A DNA stretch of 39,030 nt from Bacillus sp. JCM 19058. Lineage in GTDB: Bacteria > Bacillota > Bacilli > Bacillales_H > Bacillaceae_D. Below the pieces are notes generated by a model that saw only the letters and a program-made list of their open reading frames with translations, made no database searches and had not been told where the DNA came from. This document shows positions 1 to 8,159 of the stretch, piece by piece. Numbering within the stretch: the stretch's first letter is position 1; each line of letters starts with the position of its first letter. The stretch covers positions 1 to 39,030 of the forward strand of contig BAXO01000055.1 of the NCBI GenBank assembly GCA_001310555.1. Reading direction: 5' to 3'. Position numbers and translations under genes: made by a program.

Positions 1-1
1 G

Positions 2-168
2 ATTTTAAATAGCTTTAGTTTTGGATATAGTAATGGATTTATTGAAGGGCTTAACAACCAAACCAAGGTCATCAAGCGGAATGCCTTTGGATTCAAGCGT
101 ATGACCGTTTTCGTTTTCGTATTTTATTGCATCATCAATTCAAACATCAACCATTCCGGATAGGATAA
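2..168 (+). pseudogene. ISL3-family transposase, C-terminal fragment
   Basis: The reading frame from base 2 gives SFGYSNGFIEGLNN followed by KVIKRNAFGFKR, which matches the conserved end of ISL3-type DDE transposases (SNGxxEGxNNxxKxxKRxxxG, with the last catalytic Glu in IEG). After FKR the family ending YDRFRFRILL continues only in the next frame and stops at 168, so one base is missing near 108-110. The gene enters from outside the window, so only about the last 55 residues are seen. Identification is from recalled family motifs; the IS name cannot be given. Confidence 0.75.
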
Positions 169-191
169 GGAGGAAGGTCACTTCCTCTCTT

Positions 192-214
192 ACCCCAACA
201 TTTGACTTAGAACC
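192..214. repeat. Probable right end of the ISL3-type element
   Basis: ACCCCAACATTTGACTTAG followed by AACC lies 24 bases after the transposase stop. ISL3-family terminal repeats commonly carry a GGxTCT...CAAA..TTGGGG-like pattern, which this resembles in reverse. The partner repeat would lie outside the window, so this is an inference. Confidence 0.4.
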
Positions 215-587
215 ATTTTTATAGACTTTTTAACTGTCTTTCCAATGACAAGTGGAGTTAAATCCAAATCAAAGTGCGTCTGATCAAAGATTACTGCAAT
301 TGCCTATGTTGGTCACTAAAATCATTTCCGGAATATTCCAAAGTATCACAAAAGAATTTATTAAAAACTAACATACTATTCAAAAAGTAAAAGATCGAGG
401 TACAAACAATCTTTTATAATGGAAGGCTGGTGGTTCCTGTCCAAATCCAACATAAAGGATATCCGATACACGACTTTCCATTACAAACGTTACAAAGCTC
501 TTAGACAATCTGGGCATTATGTTGAATAATAACTTCTGGATCAGAAGCCGTTTTCTTGCCACATTCAAAAGCGACAAAGATAATGAC
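215..587. other. No confident gene
   Basis: Between the IS end and the MarR coding end I see no convincing gene. The MarR reading frame on the minus strand runs on without a stop to position 380, but that extension (many hydrophobic and basic residues) does not look like the end of a MarR protein. The natural stop may have been lost. Confidence 0.4.
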
Positions 588-1047
588 TTTATTTTCTCAT
601 TTATTTTTGACTCTCTTCTTCCAGTAATCCATTTATTTTTTTTATAAAAATCTTCAAGAAACTGTAACTCCTGTTCATTGTATGATAATAAAATTTTGTT
701 GATTTCTTCACCTAATGATTCAAAAAGGGGCGAAATTGCTTCTTTTGCTTTATTTTTATTGGCTTTAACAAAGGTACGTCTTCTATCCGTAGGATCGTTC
801 TCTCTAAAGATGAAATCGCCTTTTTCTAACCTGTCTAAGACCCAGTTACTGCTCCTGTTGTCAATCCAGTAAATTCAGCAATCATACCAGCTGTAGCAGG
901 TTCATTATTTAAAATTATTTCCAAACATTTATGGTCAGTTGGATTTAGACCTAATTTGGTACCGATTGTTTGATGAAATATGATGGTAGCTGTTGCGTTC
1001 TTCCGCATTTCCGTCCCAAGAGAATCCAACAATTTTGATGTTGACAT
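588..1047 (-). pseudogene. MarR-family transcriptional regulator, frameshifted
   Basis: The first 70 residues from ATG 1047 contain LGLNPTDHKCLEII and AGMIAEFTGLTTGAVTG, the winged-helix pattern of MarR repressors. The frame breaks at about 838-842. In the next frame it continues as VLDRLEKGDF, then NDPTDRRRTFV, the typical beta-wing (D-x-R-D/R-x-R) of MarR proteins, and a C-terminal dimerisation helix. One missing base in a GGG/GT stretch explains the break. The total, about 155 residues, is normal for the family. A palindrome lies just upstream, suggesting autoregulation. The target gene is not clear; the plus-strand unknown gene at 1236 is the divergent neighbour. Confidence 0.75.
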
Positions 1048-1096
1048 ACTGACACCTCCATGATACTGTAATAAATATCTTATTTAACTAATATAT

Positions 1097-1113
1097 TTAT
1101 CTTAATAAGATAA
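1097..1113. promoter_or_regulatory. MarR-type operator palindrome
   Basis: TTATCTTA-A-TAAGATAA is a perfect 8-1-8 inverted repeat about 50 bases upstream of the MarR start, in an AT-rich divergent promoter region. MarR dimers bind palindromes of this size. Assignment to this regulator is inferred from position. Confidence 0.55.
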
Positions 1114-1235
1114 GATAAATTTACGATAACTGTATTATACAGCAATTTATAGTAAAGGATACAATAAACTGAGGGGGAGTAAAAAACATCAAAACAAAGT
1201 GCATTTTATCACTTATAGAAAGGATTGAGATCAAA

Positions 1236-1777
1236 ATGAATCAATCAGAATCTTTAAAAGAGAAGATTGGAAACGGAAATAACAGTTCAATAGAGTCTAT
1301 TTCTCAATATATAGAAAGTTATATCAAGAAAAAATTGGAACTATGTTTTTATTAAAAATATAGAGAAATTAACGGAAGCATATAATAAGGGTGGAGATCG
1401 GGCTTATGGGACCTATACATTTTTTACTTTTCTCTCCTATTCATAAAGCGTTGAAAGATGCAGGGATACAACCAGATTCTAGATTACCTGGAGACTTAAA
1501 TATATCGAGAGAGTGGGGGGAAGACGAGGCCGATCGCCAACGATGGATTTGGAGTACAATTAAATCTGTGGAAGAAGGGGATATTGGTACGATTGTTACT
1601 ATTTTATACCATGATCACACAGAGTTGCGTATCCCTCGCCCTCCAAAAATTTTTGCTTTAAAGGAAACAACAAATGAAAGTGTTATCGAATCACTATCGC
1701 ATAAGTCTGTTAATTTCAAAACATCCAAGGAATTTAAAGCTGTAATAGAAGAACTTTATAATAATGATCAAGTATAA
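1236..1777 (+). pseudogene. Unrecognised protein, broken by frameshifts
   Basis: ATG 1236 opens a frame (MNQSESLKEKIGNGNNSS) that stops early at an A-run near 1330. With a frame change there it continues KKIGTMFLLKNIEKLTEAYNKG, and after another change near 1395-1415 it joins a 125-residue frame with GPIHFLLFSPIHKALKDAG and ending NNDQV at 1777. The joined protein would have about 180 residues, soluble, with charged C-terminal half and no signal peptide. I do not recognise the family. It is divergent from the MarR regulator. The frames could be separate ORFs, but their continuity and codon use suggest one gene. Confidence 0.4.
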
Positions 1778-2131
1778 AAAAAACGTTGACTTAAGTTCTA
1801 TATTAGTTGCAACCTGGTTTGAAGAGAGAACAATGTAATTGTTTTTCGAACTACATTTAATAAAATAATCAACCTAACAAACTTTGTAGTACAACAATTT
1901 TTGTAAAATTCATGCAATAATACACCCTTAAAACCGTTGTTTGTTGAGGTGAAACTATACAACTAAGATATAAGCGGCGGGTTGAATAAAAAAATTCAAA
2001 ACCGTCGTATTCCCTTTTTATAAAACATATGCCCAAGGTTATGAAAAGGGAAATCATCACCCCACCTTTGCAGTTGCGAAGGGAGAGGAAATGTATGATA
2101 GGATCAGATCGTATCGAGTGTCAAGTTCGCT
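1778..2131. other. No gene seen
   Basis: AT-rich intergenic stretch. A minus-strand frame exists but has no ribosome site and no family features. The final part probably holds the decayed upstream portion of the ABC ATPase remnant that becomes recognisable after 2132. Confidence 0.4.
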
Positions 2132-2437
2132 GTGCATTCCGGGATTTGTCGTGCTTTGATCAATGAACCGAAAGTGATCTTTGCGGATGAAACAACGGGA
2201 GCTTTAAATTCAAAGTCTGCCGAAGAAATAATGGAATATTTTCTCCAGTTTAATCAAGAAGGGACAACGATATTGCTGGTGACGCATGATGCGAAAGTTG
2301 CTGCCCAAAGTGAACGGGTTTTATTTATGAAGGATGGACAAATTGTCGATGAACTGCATTTAGGTAAGCTTTCTAATCGGCCTTTTGAAAATCGTACCGA
2401 AAAGGTAACAAAGAGAATGCTGAAGGTAGAAATGTAG
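2132..2437 (+). pseudogene. ABC transporter ATP-binding protein, C-terminal remnant
   Basis: The frame gives RALINEPKVIFADETTGALNSKS (Walker B VIFADE and D-loop region, with Thr where family members have Pro) and TTILLVTHD (switch His), then a short tail. This is the last third of an ABC ATPase of the MacB/BceA lipoprotein/bacitracin-export type, in which ADEPTGALNSK is characteristic. The Walker A and an intact LSGGQ are absent; bases 2100-2140 carry only a blurred signature. No permease partner follows, so it is a genuine remnant. Confidence 0.7.
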
Positions 2438-2596
2438 TCTATTTTACTAAATAAGAGTTAGGGAACTATAATTTTAAATAATTAAGTATTTAAACTAATG
2501 GGGCAGTAATGATTAGTTTAATGTGTAGTAGACTTAGTAACTGCAGTTTTTACTTAGAGGATAATTTTTGGTGTTTAAACAAAGAGGAGAGCCAAT

Positions 2597-3067
2597 ATGG
2601 AAGTAGTATATTTTGCAGGTGGGTGTTTATGGGGAGTACAAGCTTTTATAAAAACTTTACCTGGCGTTAAGTTTACAGAAGCGGGAAGGCTAATGGAACG
2701 AGTCATACACTTGAGGGTGATTATGATGGGTACGCCGAATGTGTAAAAACAGGATTTGATCCGACGGTTGTAACGATCAAGGAATTAATGGGGTATTTAT
2801 TTGAGATCATTGATCCATACAGTTTGAATAAACAACAACAGGATATTGGCGAAAAATATAGAACAGGAGTATATAGTAAAAAGCCCGAACACTTAAAAGA
2901 GGCGAAGGCGTTTTTTTAGTGAGAGAAATGATTATAGTCTTATAGTTGTTGAAGTATTACCTCTGACAAACTATGTGAGAAGTGCGGAAGAACATCAAGA
3001 TAGGTTAGCTAGATTCCCAAATGATTATTGTCATATTCCAGAAGAAATATTAAGTAGATATAAGTAA
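2597..3067 (+). pseudogene. msrA: Peptide-methionine (S)-S-oxide reductase MsrA, frameshifted
   Basis: ATG 2597 follows AAAGAGGAGAG. The start contains YFAGGCLWGVQ, the MsrA active-site loop (normally GCFWG; here GCLWG with the catalytic Cys kept). After LPGVKFTEAGR the frame breaks near 2685 (a GGG probably reduced to GG) and continues NGTSHTLEGDYDGYAE. It breaks again at a T7 run near 2912-2918 before the family end TNYVRSAEEHQDRL...YCHIPEEILSRYK. The enzyme repairs oxidised methionine in proteins using thioredoxin. Joined length about 156 residues, short but in range. Confidence 0.85.
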
Positions 3068-3086
3068 GGGAGAATAAATTCTAAAA

Positions 3087-3115
3087 CCCCTTTGGATATG
3101 CGTTGTCTAAAGGGG
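3087..3115. terminator. Weak hairpin after msrA
   Basis: CCCCTTT and AAAGGGG are 15 bases apart, 20 bases after the msrA stop. There is no T-run, so it is a poor intrinsic terminator. Confidence 0.3.
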
Positions 3116-3183
3116 AGCTTGCGGCAAAAGTAACATAAGCGTATACCGTCATCGAGCCAGTTTGTTAAGAATATCAATTATCA

Positions 3184-3211
3184 GCGTACTTGCACCTTCT
3201 CGCAAGTACGC
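3184..3211. terminator. Stable hairpin between convergent genes
   Basis: GCGTACTTGC and GCAAGTACGC form a perfect 10-bp stem with an 8-base loop between convergent msrA and the DHFR-like gene. No clear T-run on either strand, so the terminator role is inferred from position. Confidence 0.45.
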
Positions 3212-3245
3212 CTGTATAGTGATGATATATTGTACACTTTAGTTG

Positions 3246-3824
3246 CTATTTCATAACCTCGTAATCCAGTTTCATTGAACCACTCGTTTCATATACTTGA
3301 GTATTTAAGAGTTTTAATTCACTCCTAGCGGTAATGTTATCAAGGTATCGCTTACCACTTCCAAGGATAACAGGATGGATAACTATACTAATCTCATCCG
3401 CTAACCTGGCATTGAGCAAGCTCTGTACAAGATCGGCACTCGTCGTAACCATGATATCACCTTGGATTTGCTCTTTAAGCTTAGCAATATTCTGACTCAA
3501 ATCACCAGCAAGCAGGGAAATGGTGCTGCCATAATCACCCCAATGCACTTCCCGAAGATTCATATTGCGAGTAGCTACATACTTAGGCGTATAGTTCATG
3601 GCATCCGCAAAATCTCCCTCCTGGTATGGCCAAACTTGTGATAAGCCATCATAGGTAACCCGGCCCATCAAGAGGGCTTCGGCTTGCTGGGCCATATTCA
3701 AGATGTCTTTCCATGAATCTGTAACGCCAGGCATAGCCCACTTTGTGAAATTGTTCTCATCTTCACGTGGTCCTGTGAAAACACCATCCAATGTACTGTG
3801 GACCAATACAATGATTTTTCCCAT
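3246..3824 (-). CDS. Dihydrofolate reductase-like (RibD C-terminal domain) protein
   Basis: Intact 192-residue frame. It begins MGKIIVLVHSTLDGVFTGP, the usual N-terminal strand and S-x-D-G motif of the RibD_C/DHFR-like group. It carries EALLMGRVTYDGLSQVWP (the GRxTY nucleotide-binding region), then GDIMVTTSADLVQSLL and a late HPVILGSGKRY motif, all normal for these NADPH-dependent reductases, whose substrates are mostly unknown. The start is supported by ATG 3824 with AGGATAAATGT upstream. It stands alone and faces the broken msrA. One of the few undamaged genes in the left part. Confidence 0.85.
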   Translation of the reverse strand: MGKIIVLVHSTLDGVFTGPREDENNFTKWAMPGVTDSWKDILNMAQQAEALLMGRVTYDGLSQVWPYQEGDFADAMNYTPKYVATRNMNLREVHWGDYGSTISLLAGDLSQNIAKLKEQIQGDIMVTTSADLVQSLLNARLADEISIVIHPVILGSGKRYLDNITARSELKLLNTQVYETSGSMKLDYEVMK

Positions 3825-4286
3825 ACATTTATCCTCATTTTCATATTGGAATTTTAGGTTTCGTGTGATATAGTTTCTTCAGTAATAGAGCTCTTGGATT
3901 TCATGTCGCGCTGCATTCCCCAATGACGTTGCGGCATGTCTTCCGGGGGTTTTTTTTGTCAACAATTATCAATCTCTTCAGATCATACAGGCTTGATATT
4001 AAGATTCCTTGGATCCATCCATTGTTCCGATTGCTTGGCAAGCTTATCGAGCGATTGATTCATCCCAATAATTTTTTTGTTCTCCTTTCAATAATTGACT
4101 TATCATCATGCATACTAATTATAAATTGAATAATTTATAAAGTAAATACTTAATTAATAGGCGTTCAACCGCAACTACATAATTGTCAGTTGGGTAAAAA
4201 TATTTCACGATAAAAATGTGATGCAGAACCTTCAAAATGGTATGATAAAAAGAATATTACGCTTTTTTTGTACAAGACTGTTTACC
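3825..4286. other. Intergenic stretch, no confident gene
   Basis: A 26-codon minus-strand frame from about 4051 (MNQSLDKLAKQSEQ) has an AAAGGAG sequence upstream but too far away. I do not recognise it. The plus-strand frame over 3923-4129 is its shadow. Nothing else supportable is seen. Confidence 0.35.
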
Positions 4287-4409
4287 CTATTTCTGTATCA
4301 ACCAACCTGCATTGGACTCTGTACCTATAATCCCTGGCATCACACTATTTACTGTAATTCCCTTTGTACCAAGTTCCTTGGCTAGTGTAAATGCAACCTT
4401 TTCGGTATA
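4287..4409 (-). pseudogene. Short-chain dehydrogenase, C-terminal fragment
   Basis: The last 38 residues of a longer chimeric frame read FTLAKELGTKGITVNSVMPG then IIGTE, the classical SDR segment after the catalytic YxxxK (ALAxELxxxGITVNxVxPGxIxT). The Rossmann N-terminus and the active-site Tyr are absent. It is fused in frame to unrelated residues upstream, so it is a deletion remnant. Confidence 0.65.
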
Positions 4410-4602
4410 AGGAAAGAAGACAATAGGGTGATCACATACTAGTTTTATACGGACTTGTTTCTTGGCCCAATACAACAACTTGTCAAATTGTTTAGAAGTA
4501 ACATAAACCGGCTGCATATATGCAGCACGGTTTATGTCGATTCGGGCCAAACAGGGTTCTACTAATCGTACCAATAAATTAGCATTGGGGAAGGAGAGGC
4601 AG
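4410..4602 (-). other. Unidentified coding-like debris between SDR and SRPBCC
   Basis: The minus-strand frame reads through with RIDINRAAYMQPVYVTSKQF and VRIKLVCDHPIVFFPY, which look protein-like rather than random. They match neither the SDR fragment nor the SRPBCC domain. I do not recognise them. They may be a third gene piece trapped by deletions. Confidence 0.3.
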
Positions 4603-5001
4603 TTATTGTTCCAATACGTTTTCAAACTTGCCAAACCATTCACTCCAGCCATACTTTGCGCCTTCAAGTCCTCCAGCATTTGAGAATCCAGTTTGTTCGA
4701 GGTGAAGGTTAACCTTTCCATCTCCTAAATCCTGTAGAGTCCAGGTGACTGTTTGCCGCTCGTCTCCAGTACCCCAAGAATAGGACAGCTGGTTTGGTGT
4801 TTCCACGATAAGCACTACTCCGTCAACGACTCCATCCCAATCTTCGTACGGATGGTGGCGAAACTGAAAACGATGTCCTACGACGGGCTTAAAATCATTC
4901 TCCGTGATCCATTTTGTTAACTTGCTTGAATCGGTTAAGGCGGACCAAGCCTTCTCGATCGATGTTGTGTACTGAAAATCTATGGATAATATTAAACTCA
5001 T
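4603..5001 (-). CDS. SRPBCC (AHSA1-like) domain protein
   Basis: ATG 5001 is preceded by GAGGAGGAAGAAG. The 132-residue product starts with SIDFQYTTSIEKAWSALTDSSKL and contains KWITENDFKPVVGHRFQF, LSYSWG and TVTWTLQDLGDGK, ending YGWSEWFGKFENVLEQ. These are hallmarks of the activator-of-Hsp90-like START/SRPBCC fold, which binds hydrophobic ligands; small bacterial members are often paired with ArsR regulators. The damaged ArsR lies immediately upstream. It is a clear paralogue of the plus-strand SRPBCC protein at 6479 (shared KYGW, HLEQTGF). Confidence 0.8.
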   Translation of the reverse strand: MSLILSIDFQYTTSIEKAWSALTDSSKLTKWITENDFKPVVGHRFQFRHHPYEDWDGVVDGVVLIVETPNQLSYSWGTGDERQTVTWTLQDLGDGKVNLHLEQTGFSNAGGLEGAKYGWSEWFGKFENVLEQ

Positions 5002-5014
5002 TCTTCTTCCTCCT

Positions 5015-5303
5015 CTAATCGTTTGTTGAAGCATAACTGATCCATACTTCAGAACTTGCTGTAGAAAGCCATCCAATCTTGAATTCCTTTGAGTGGAGGG
5101 GCGTTGAGCCTAATCGCGTTTCTCTACCGACTTTTCGATCAAATACCAGTCTGGCCTCTTTGAGAATCGCCAGATGGTTGGATACCGGCCCATTGGTAAC
5201 AATGCTGTTCATTCATTAAGCGGTTTCTCCTCTGCTAACAGTCGGTGCCTAGTTGGAGCCGTAATCGCAGCAACCCATCCTGTCACTGATTATTTTCGCT
5301 CAT
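5015..5303 (-). pseudogene. ArsR-family regulator, decayed
   Basis: From ATG 5303 the pieces read AAITAPTRHRLLAEE, then in another frame NSIVTNGPVSNHLAILKEARLV and KVGRETR, the ArsR/SmtB winged-helix pattern (ADPTRRxLL...VSxHLxxLxxAGLV...GRExxY). At least two or three frame changes are needed, and the recognition helix has degraded positions. It precedes the SRPBCC gene as in the intact copy at 6155. Real decay seems more likely than a single read error. Confidence 0.65.
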
Positions 5304-5412
5304 ACCCCCCTCCAAGTATTATTCTTATGGGATTGCACAATCTCCCTTTGATAAATTATTTTAGCTGCCCCCATTCCTGTCATAAATTGAAGAGCAATCG
5401 CCACAAATTTCA

Positions 5413-5840
5413 TTAATCGCCTGAGATAATTTTTCTATTCTCAGGTCTGAAATACCACGAGACAACGGTTAAAATAAGAAGTATTAAGGACTGGTATATT
5501 TCTCCAAAGGAATCGCCTAATACAATATGTGAAATGAGGCGCCTGACATTGTAAAGAAAAAACCTGCATAGGCCCATTCTTTAAGCAGAGGGAATTTAGG
5601 AGCTAGTATGGCTATCAAGCCCAAAATTTTTGTAGCGCCAAGTATAATAAGTAAATAGGAAGGATATCCCAAGTGTGTCATCATATCAACTTCTGCATCC
5701 ATTTTGATCAGTTGAACGATTGCTGCTGAAAGCATTCCTAGCGAAAGCCAAACGGTCGCAATCCAATAGATAATTTTATTTCTCTTTGTCTTGTTAGCTT
5801 TTCCCCTTACAGTTGTTTCCGTACCGATCATCGTACTCAT
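5413..5840 (-). pseudogene. DoxX-family membrane protein, one frameshift
   Basis: ATG 5840 follows AAGGAGGAGAAAACAA. The product has four hydrophobic segments: IIYWIATVWLSLGMLSAA, YPSYLLIILGATKILGLI, WAYAGFFFTMSG and SLILLILTVVSWYF, with KxLG and FPxLKEWAYAG motifs of the DoxX_2 group. The frame breaks near 5520 after SGASFH and resumes VLGDSFGEIYQS to a stop at 5413, so one base change restores about 142 residues. DoxX-like proteins sit in the membrane and often accompany thiol or oxidative-stress genes. Its promoter carries the same operators as the divergent ArsR gene. Confidence 0.75.
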
Positions 5841-5890
5841 TTGTTTTCTCCTCCTTATCGTCGATTCCAATAAAAACTTATTTAATATTA

Positions 5891-5941
5891 GACACCAAAT
5901 GGTGTCCGTTTGATTATAGGACACCATTGGTGACGTGTCAA
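5891..5941 (-). promoter_or_regulatory. doxX promoter with two ArsR-type operators
   Basis: On the minus strand TTGACA (5936-5941), a 17-base spacer and TATAAT (5913-5918) form a perfect sigma-A promoter. CACCA-T-TGGTG lies in the spacer. A second perfect palindrome, GACACCA-AA-TGGTGTC (5891-5906), lies just after the -10, over the likely transcript start. Placement is typical of repression. Confidence 0.75.
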
Positions 5942-6084
5942 CAATATTTTTATACTACATTCGAAAACTGTCAACGTAAGGCTAAATTCCAGAGAAATAG
6001 GCATATTTAATTTGTATAGTCACTCCGGAAATAGAGCTCTAGAGCTCCTTAATATGTAACAGGAGAACATTACGTAATTAATAG

Positions 6085-6114
6085 TTGACCAGACACTAAT
6101 TGGTGTCGTATACT
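6085..6114 (+). promoter_or_regulatory. ArsR gene promoter with operator in spacer
   Basis: TTGACC (6085-6090), 18 bases, then TATACT (6109-6114). The spacer is almost exactly filled by GACACTAATTGGTGTC (6092-6107), the same operator family as at doxX, with one mismatch between arms. This implies autoregulation by the ArsR protein encoded from 6155. Confidence 0.7.
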
Positions 6115-6154
6115 AACAGAATCAATAAGTGTCATTTTTATTGAAGGAGGAAAT

Positions 6155-6475
6155 ATGAATACCGCATATCAACAACGTGATGTATTTGTCGCCATTGCAG
6201 ACCCAACAAGGCGAAAAATCGTACATCTATTAGCGAATTCAGGTGAATTACCCCTCTACAAATTAACTCCTCATTTTGAAATGGGGAGAACGGCAGTCTC
6301 TAAGCATTTAAATATTTTGAATGAGGCTAACCTCGTAACCAAGCGTCGAGTAGGTCGGGAAACAAGGTATCAATTTAATGCTGTGGCCCTACAGGAAGTG
6401 AAAGATTGGATATCCTATTATGAGCAATTTTGGACAGAAAATGCATTTTTACTTAAAGGTATATTGGAGGAATAG
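6155..6475 (+). CDS. ArsR-family transcriptional repressor
   Basis: Intact, 106 residues, ATG 6155 after GAAGGAGGAAAT. It shows VFVAIADPTRRKIVHLLA, MGRTAVSKHLNILNEANLV and RRVGRETRYQF, the ArsR/SmtB winged helix with recognition helix TAVSKHLNIL and wing. No Cys pair for metal binding is present, so it resembles the SdpR/YuzN-type ArsR proteins paired with SRPBCC genes rather than metal sensors. It overlaps the operon with the SRPBCC gene starting 4 bases after its stop. Its operators recur upstream of doxX, giving one regulator for both directions. Confidence 0.9.
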   Translation: MNTAYQQRDVFVAIADPTRRKIVHLLANSGELPLYKLTPHFEMGRTAVSKHLNILNEANLVTKRRVGRETRYQFNAVALQEVKDWISYYEQFWTENAFLLKGILEE

Positions 6476-6478
6476 ACC

Positions 6479-6877
6479 GTGCCAAATGTATCGCTTGATT
6501 TTCAATTCAAAAGTTCTATTGATAAGGTCTGGGATGCTTTAACTCATTCAGATACACTCGCAAAGTGGGTCATGGAAAATAACTTTCGACCAATTGTCGG
6601 TTACAAGTGTCAGTTCCATAATAAGGGAATTGGCTTAGTTGTGAATAGCGAAGTATTGACAGTAGATAAACCTTATAAATTATCGTACACATGGGTAGGT
6701 GGTCCAATTGATACGATCGTTACATGGACGTTAAAGCAAGAGGGTGAGATCACTTATTTGCACTTAGAGCAAACTGGATTTGAACAAGAAAATCATGAAT
6801 ATAATGGTGCGAAATATGGTTGGAAAAGCATGGTGGAAAATTTAATCAAGTTGGTAGAAGAAAATAATCAGAAGTAA
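6479..6877 (+). CDS. SRPBCC (AHSA1-like) domain protein
   Basis: Starts at GTG 6479, with ATTGGAGGAATA overlapping the ArsR stop, so it is translationally coupled. It has 132 residues: SLDFQFKSSIDKVWDALTHS, KWVMENNFRPIVGYKCQF, YKLSYTWVGG, TIVTWTLKQEG, HLEQTGF and YGWKSM. This is the same fold and length as the minus-strand copy at 4603, and the two are paralogues in opposite orientation. Function is unknown; a ligand-binding cavity is expected from the family. Confidence 0.85.
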   Translation: MPNVSLDFQFKSSIDKVWDALTHSDTLAKWVMENNFRPIVGYKCQFHNKGIGLVVNSEVLTVDKPYKLSYTWVGGPIDTIVTWTLKQEGEITYLHLEQTGFEQENHEYNGAKYGWKSMVENLIKLVEENNQK

Positions 6878-6885
6878 AGCAGGAT

Positions 6886-7279
6886 ATGGGCTTCTTAAAA
6901 GACTCTAAAAAAATGAACTCGCCTAGGAAGAAAAAAAAGGCGGACGGTATTTTTACTTTTTATTTTGAAAAGCCAAAGGATATAAGCTTGCAAGCAGGGC
7001 AGCATGGTTTATTTACAATAACCCATAAGAAATTAAAATGTCCTACACGACCACTAAGCGTTGCGTCGTCCCTAGTCGGAGATGTTATCACGATTACGAC
7101 CTCATTTAGTGAGAAACCCAGTGATTTTAAAAAGTGGGTTACGTCAGTTAGACGAAGGCATGAAAATTCGCATGAGTGGCCGTGTCTGATCATTTTATAT
7201 AAGTGATCGGAAACAAACCCTTTTAATTGCAAACGAAATCGGTATTACGCCATTTCGGGCAATGTTAAAGCGGGTGTAG
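6886..7279 (+). pseudogene. Ferredoxin-NADP reductase-like FAD domain, truncated
   Basis: The frame from ATG 6886 reads IFTFYFEKPKDISLQAGQHG, then PTRPLSVASS and DVITITTSFSEKPSDFKK, the FAD-binding barrel of FNR-type oxidoreductases (R-P-x-S-x-A/S flavin motif). After a frame change near 7190 it continues SDRKQTLLIANEIGITPFRAMLKRV, the G-I-T-P-x-R NAD(P)-binding start, then stops at 7279; KMTLLYMKGGKTH follows in another frame. The remaining pyridine-nucleotide domain is missing. It was probably the third gene of the ArsR-SRPBCC operon. Confidence 0.7.
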
Positions 7280-7391
7280 AGACATGAAAAATGACACTGC
7301 TTTATATGAAAGGTGGTAAAACTCACATTATAATAAAGCACTATTACATAAAAGAAGAATCCACTGTTCTTGCAAGTATTGACTCTAATTC

Positions 7392-8065
7392 TTAATCCCC
7401 ACCTGCAATAAGATACGTCCCTTTCCAACGTTCTCTTACCGCATCACACACAGCTGTTGCAAAATCTTCATAACTAATACTTTCCTTCAAAAACTCCCTT
7501 TCGTCATTTGTGGCTTCCCGACGTTTATAACTTCCAACACGTGTCCATCGGGAATATAAGCTGGTGGTGGAATTAAGTACGTCCACGAGGCTTGAGGTAA
7601 TTCTTCTAGATAATCACGTAGCTCAGCGTGTGCTATGCCTCTAGGCAATGTACGTCTAGGGAAAGCAGGATCTTGCCAAAATCGTTGACCATGAAGCGTA
7701 TATAAAGATCCGGCTCCACCTACCGTGATTATTAAACGCCCCTCCATATCTCCAACGCTTTCTCGAATTCGTTTGTCAAGTGTGGCCAATTCCACCCGTG
7801 GAATATTCCCTCGGAGTCTAATCGCATTCACAATAATATCAGCCCGAGATGTAGCCTTACGAAGGCTCAAGATATTGTCTATATCTACAATCGTAGTGTG
7901 AATAGGTCGTTTAGTCTTTGGAAGCCTAGAAGAATCGCTCACATCTCGTATTGCTGCTGTCACCTGAATATGCTCATTTTCTGATAATTGTCTGAGAATA
8001 GAGTTGCCTGTGCGTCCAGTCGCCCCTAAAAGTAATAACCGTGTCAACGATAATCGACTCCTCAA
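7392..8065 (-). pseudogene. NAD(P)-binding (NmrA/SDR-like) protein, one frameshift
   Basis: Begins SLTRLLLLGATGRTGNSIL with the GxTGxxG dinucleotide loop, followed by VTAAIRD and a DID acidic position, typical of atypical SDR/NmrA-like proteins of the YwnB type. The frame runs to WTYLIPPPAYIPDG, then breaks near 7545. The other frame continues TRVGSYKRREATNDE and SISYEDFATAVCDAVRE to a stop at 7392, the usual C-terminal block of the family. The joined product has about 222 residues. It may act on quinones or as a redox sensor; the substrate cannot be told. Confidence 0.75.
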
Positions 8066-8159
8066 AGTTTATTTTATTTTTTCTCTGCCCTGTGTCTTTT
8101 CCTCAATCTAAAAAAATTATAAGAATAGCTAAATCTACTTATCTATTACTATCTACCGT

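Noticed and set aside
5174..5416. 80-codon plus-strand ORF
   Set aside because: It overlaps the decayed ArsR on the other strand and has no family features or ribosome site.
7195..7428. Minus-strand ORF over the FNR remnant
   Set aside because: Antisense to the FNR-like fragment, whose plus-strand motifs are clear.
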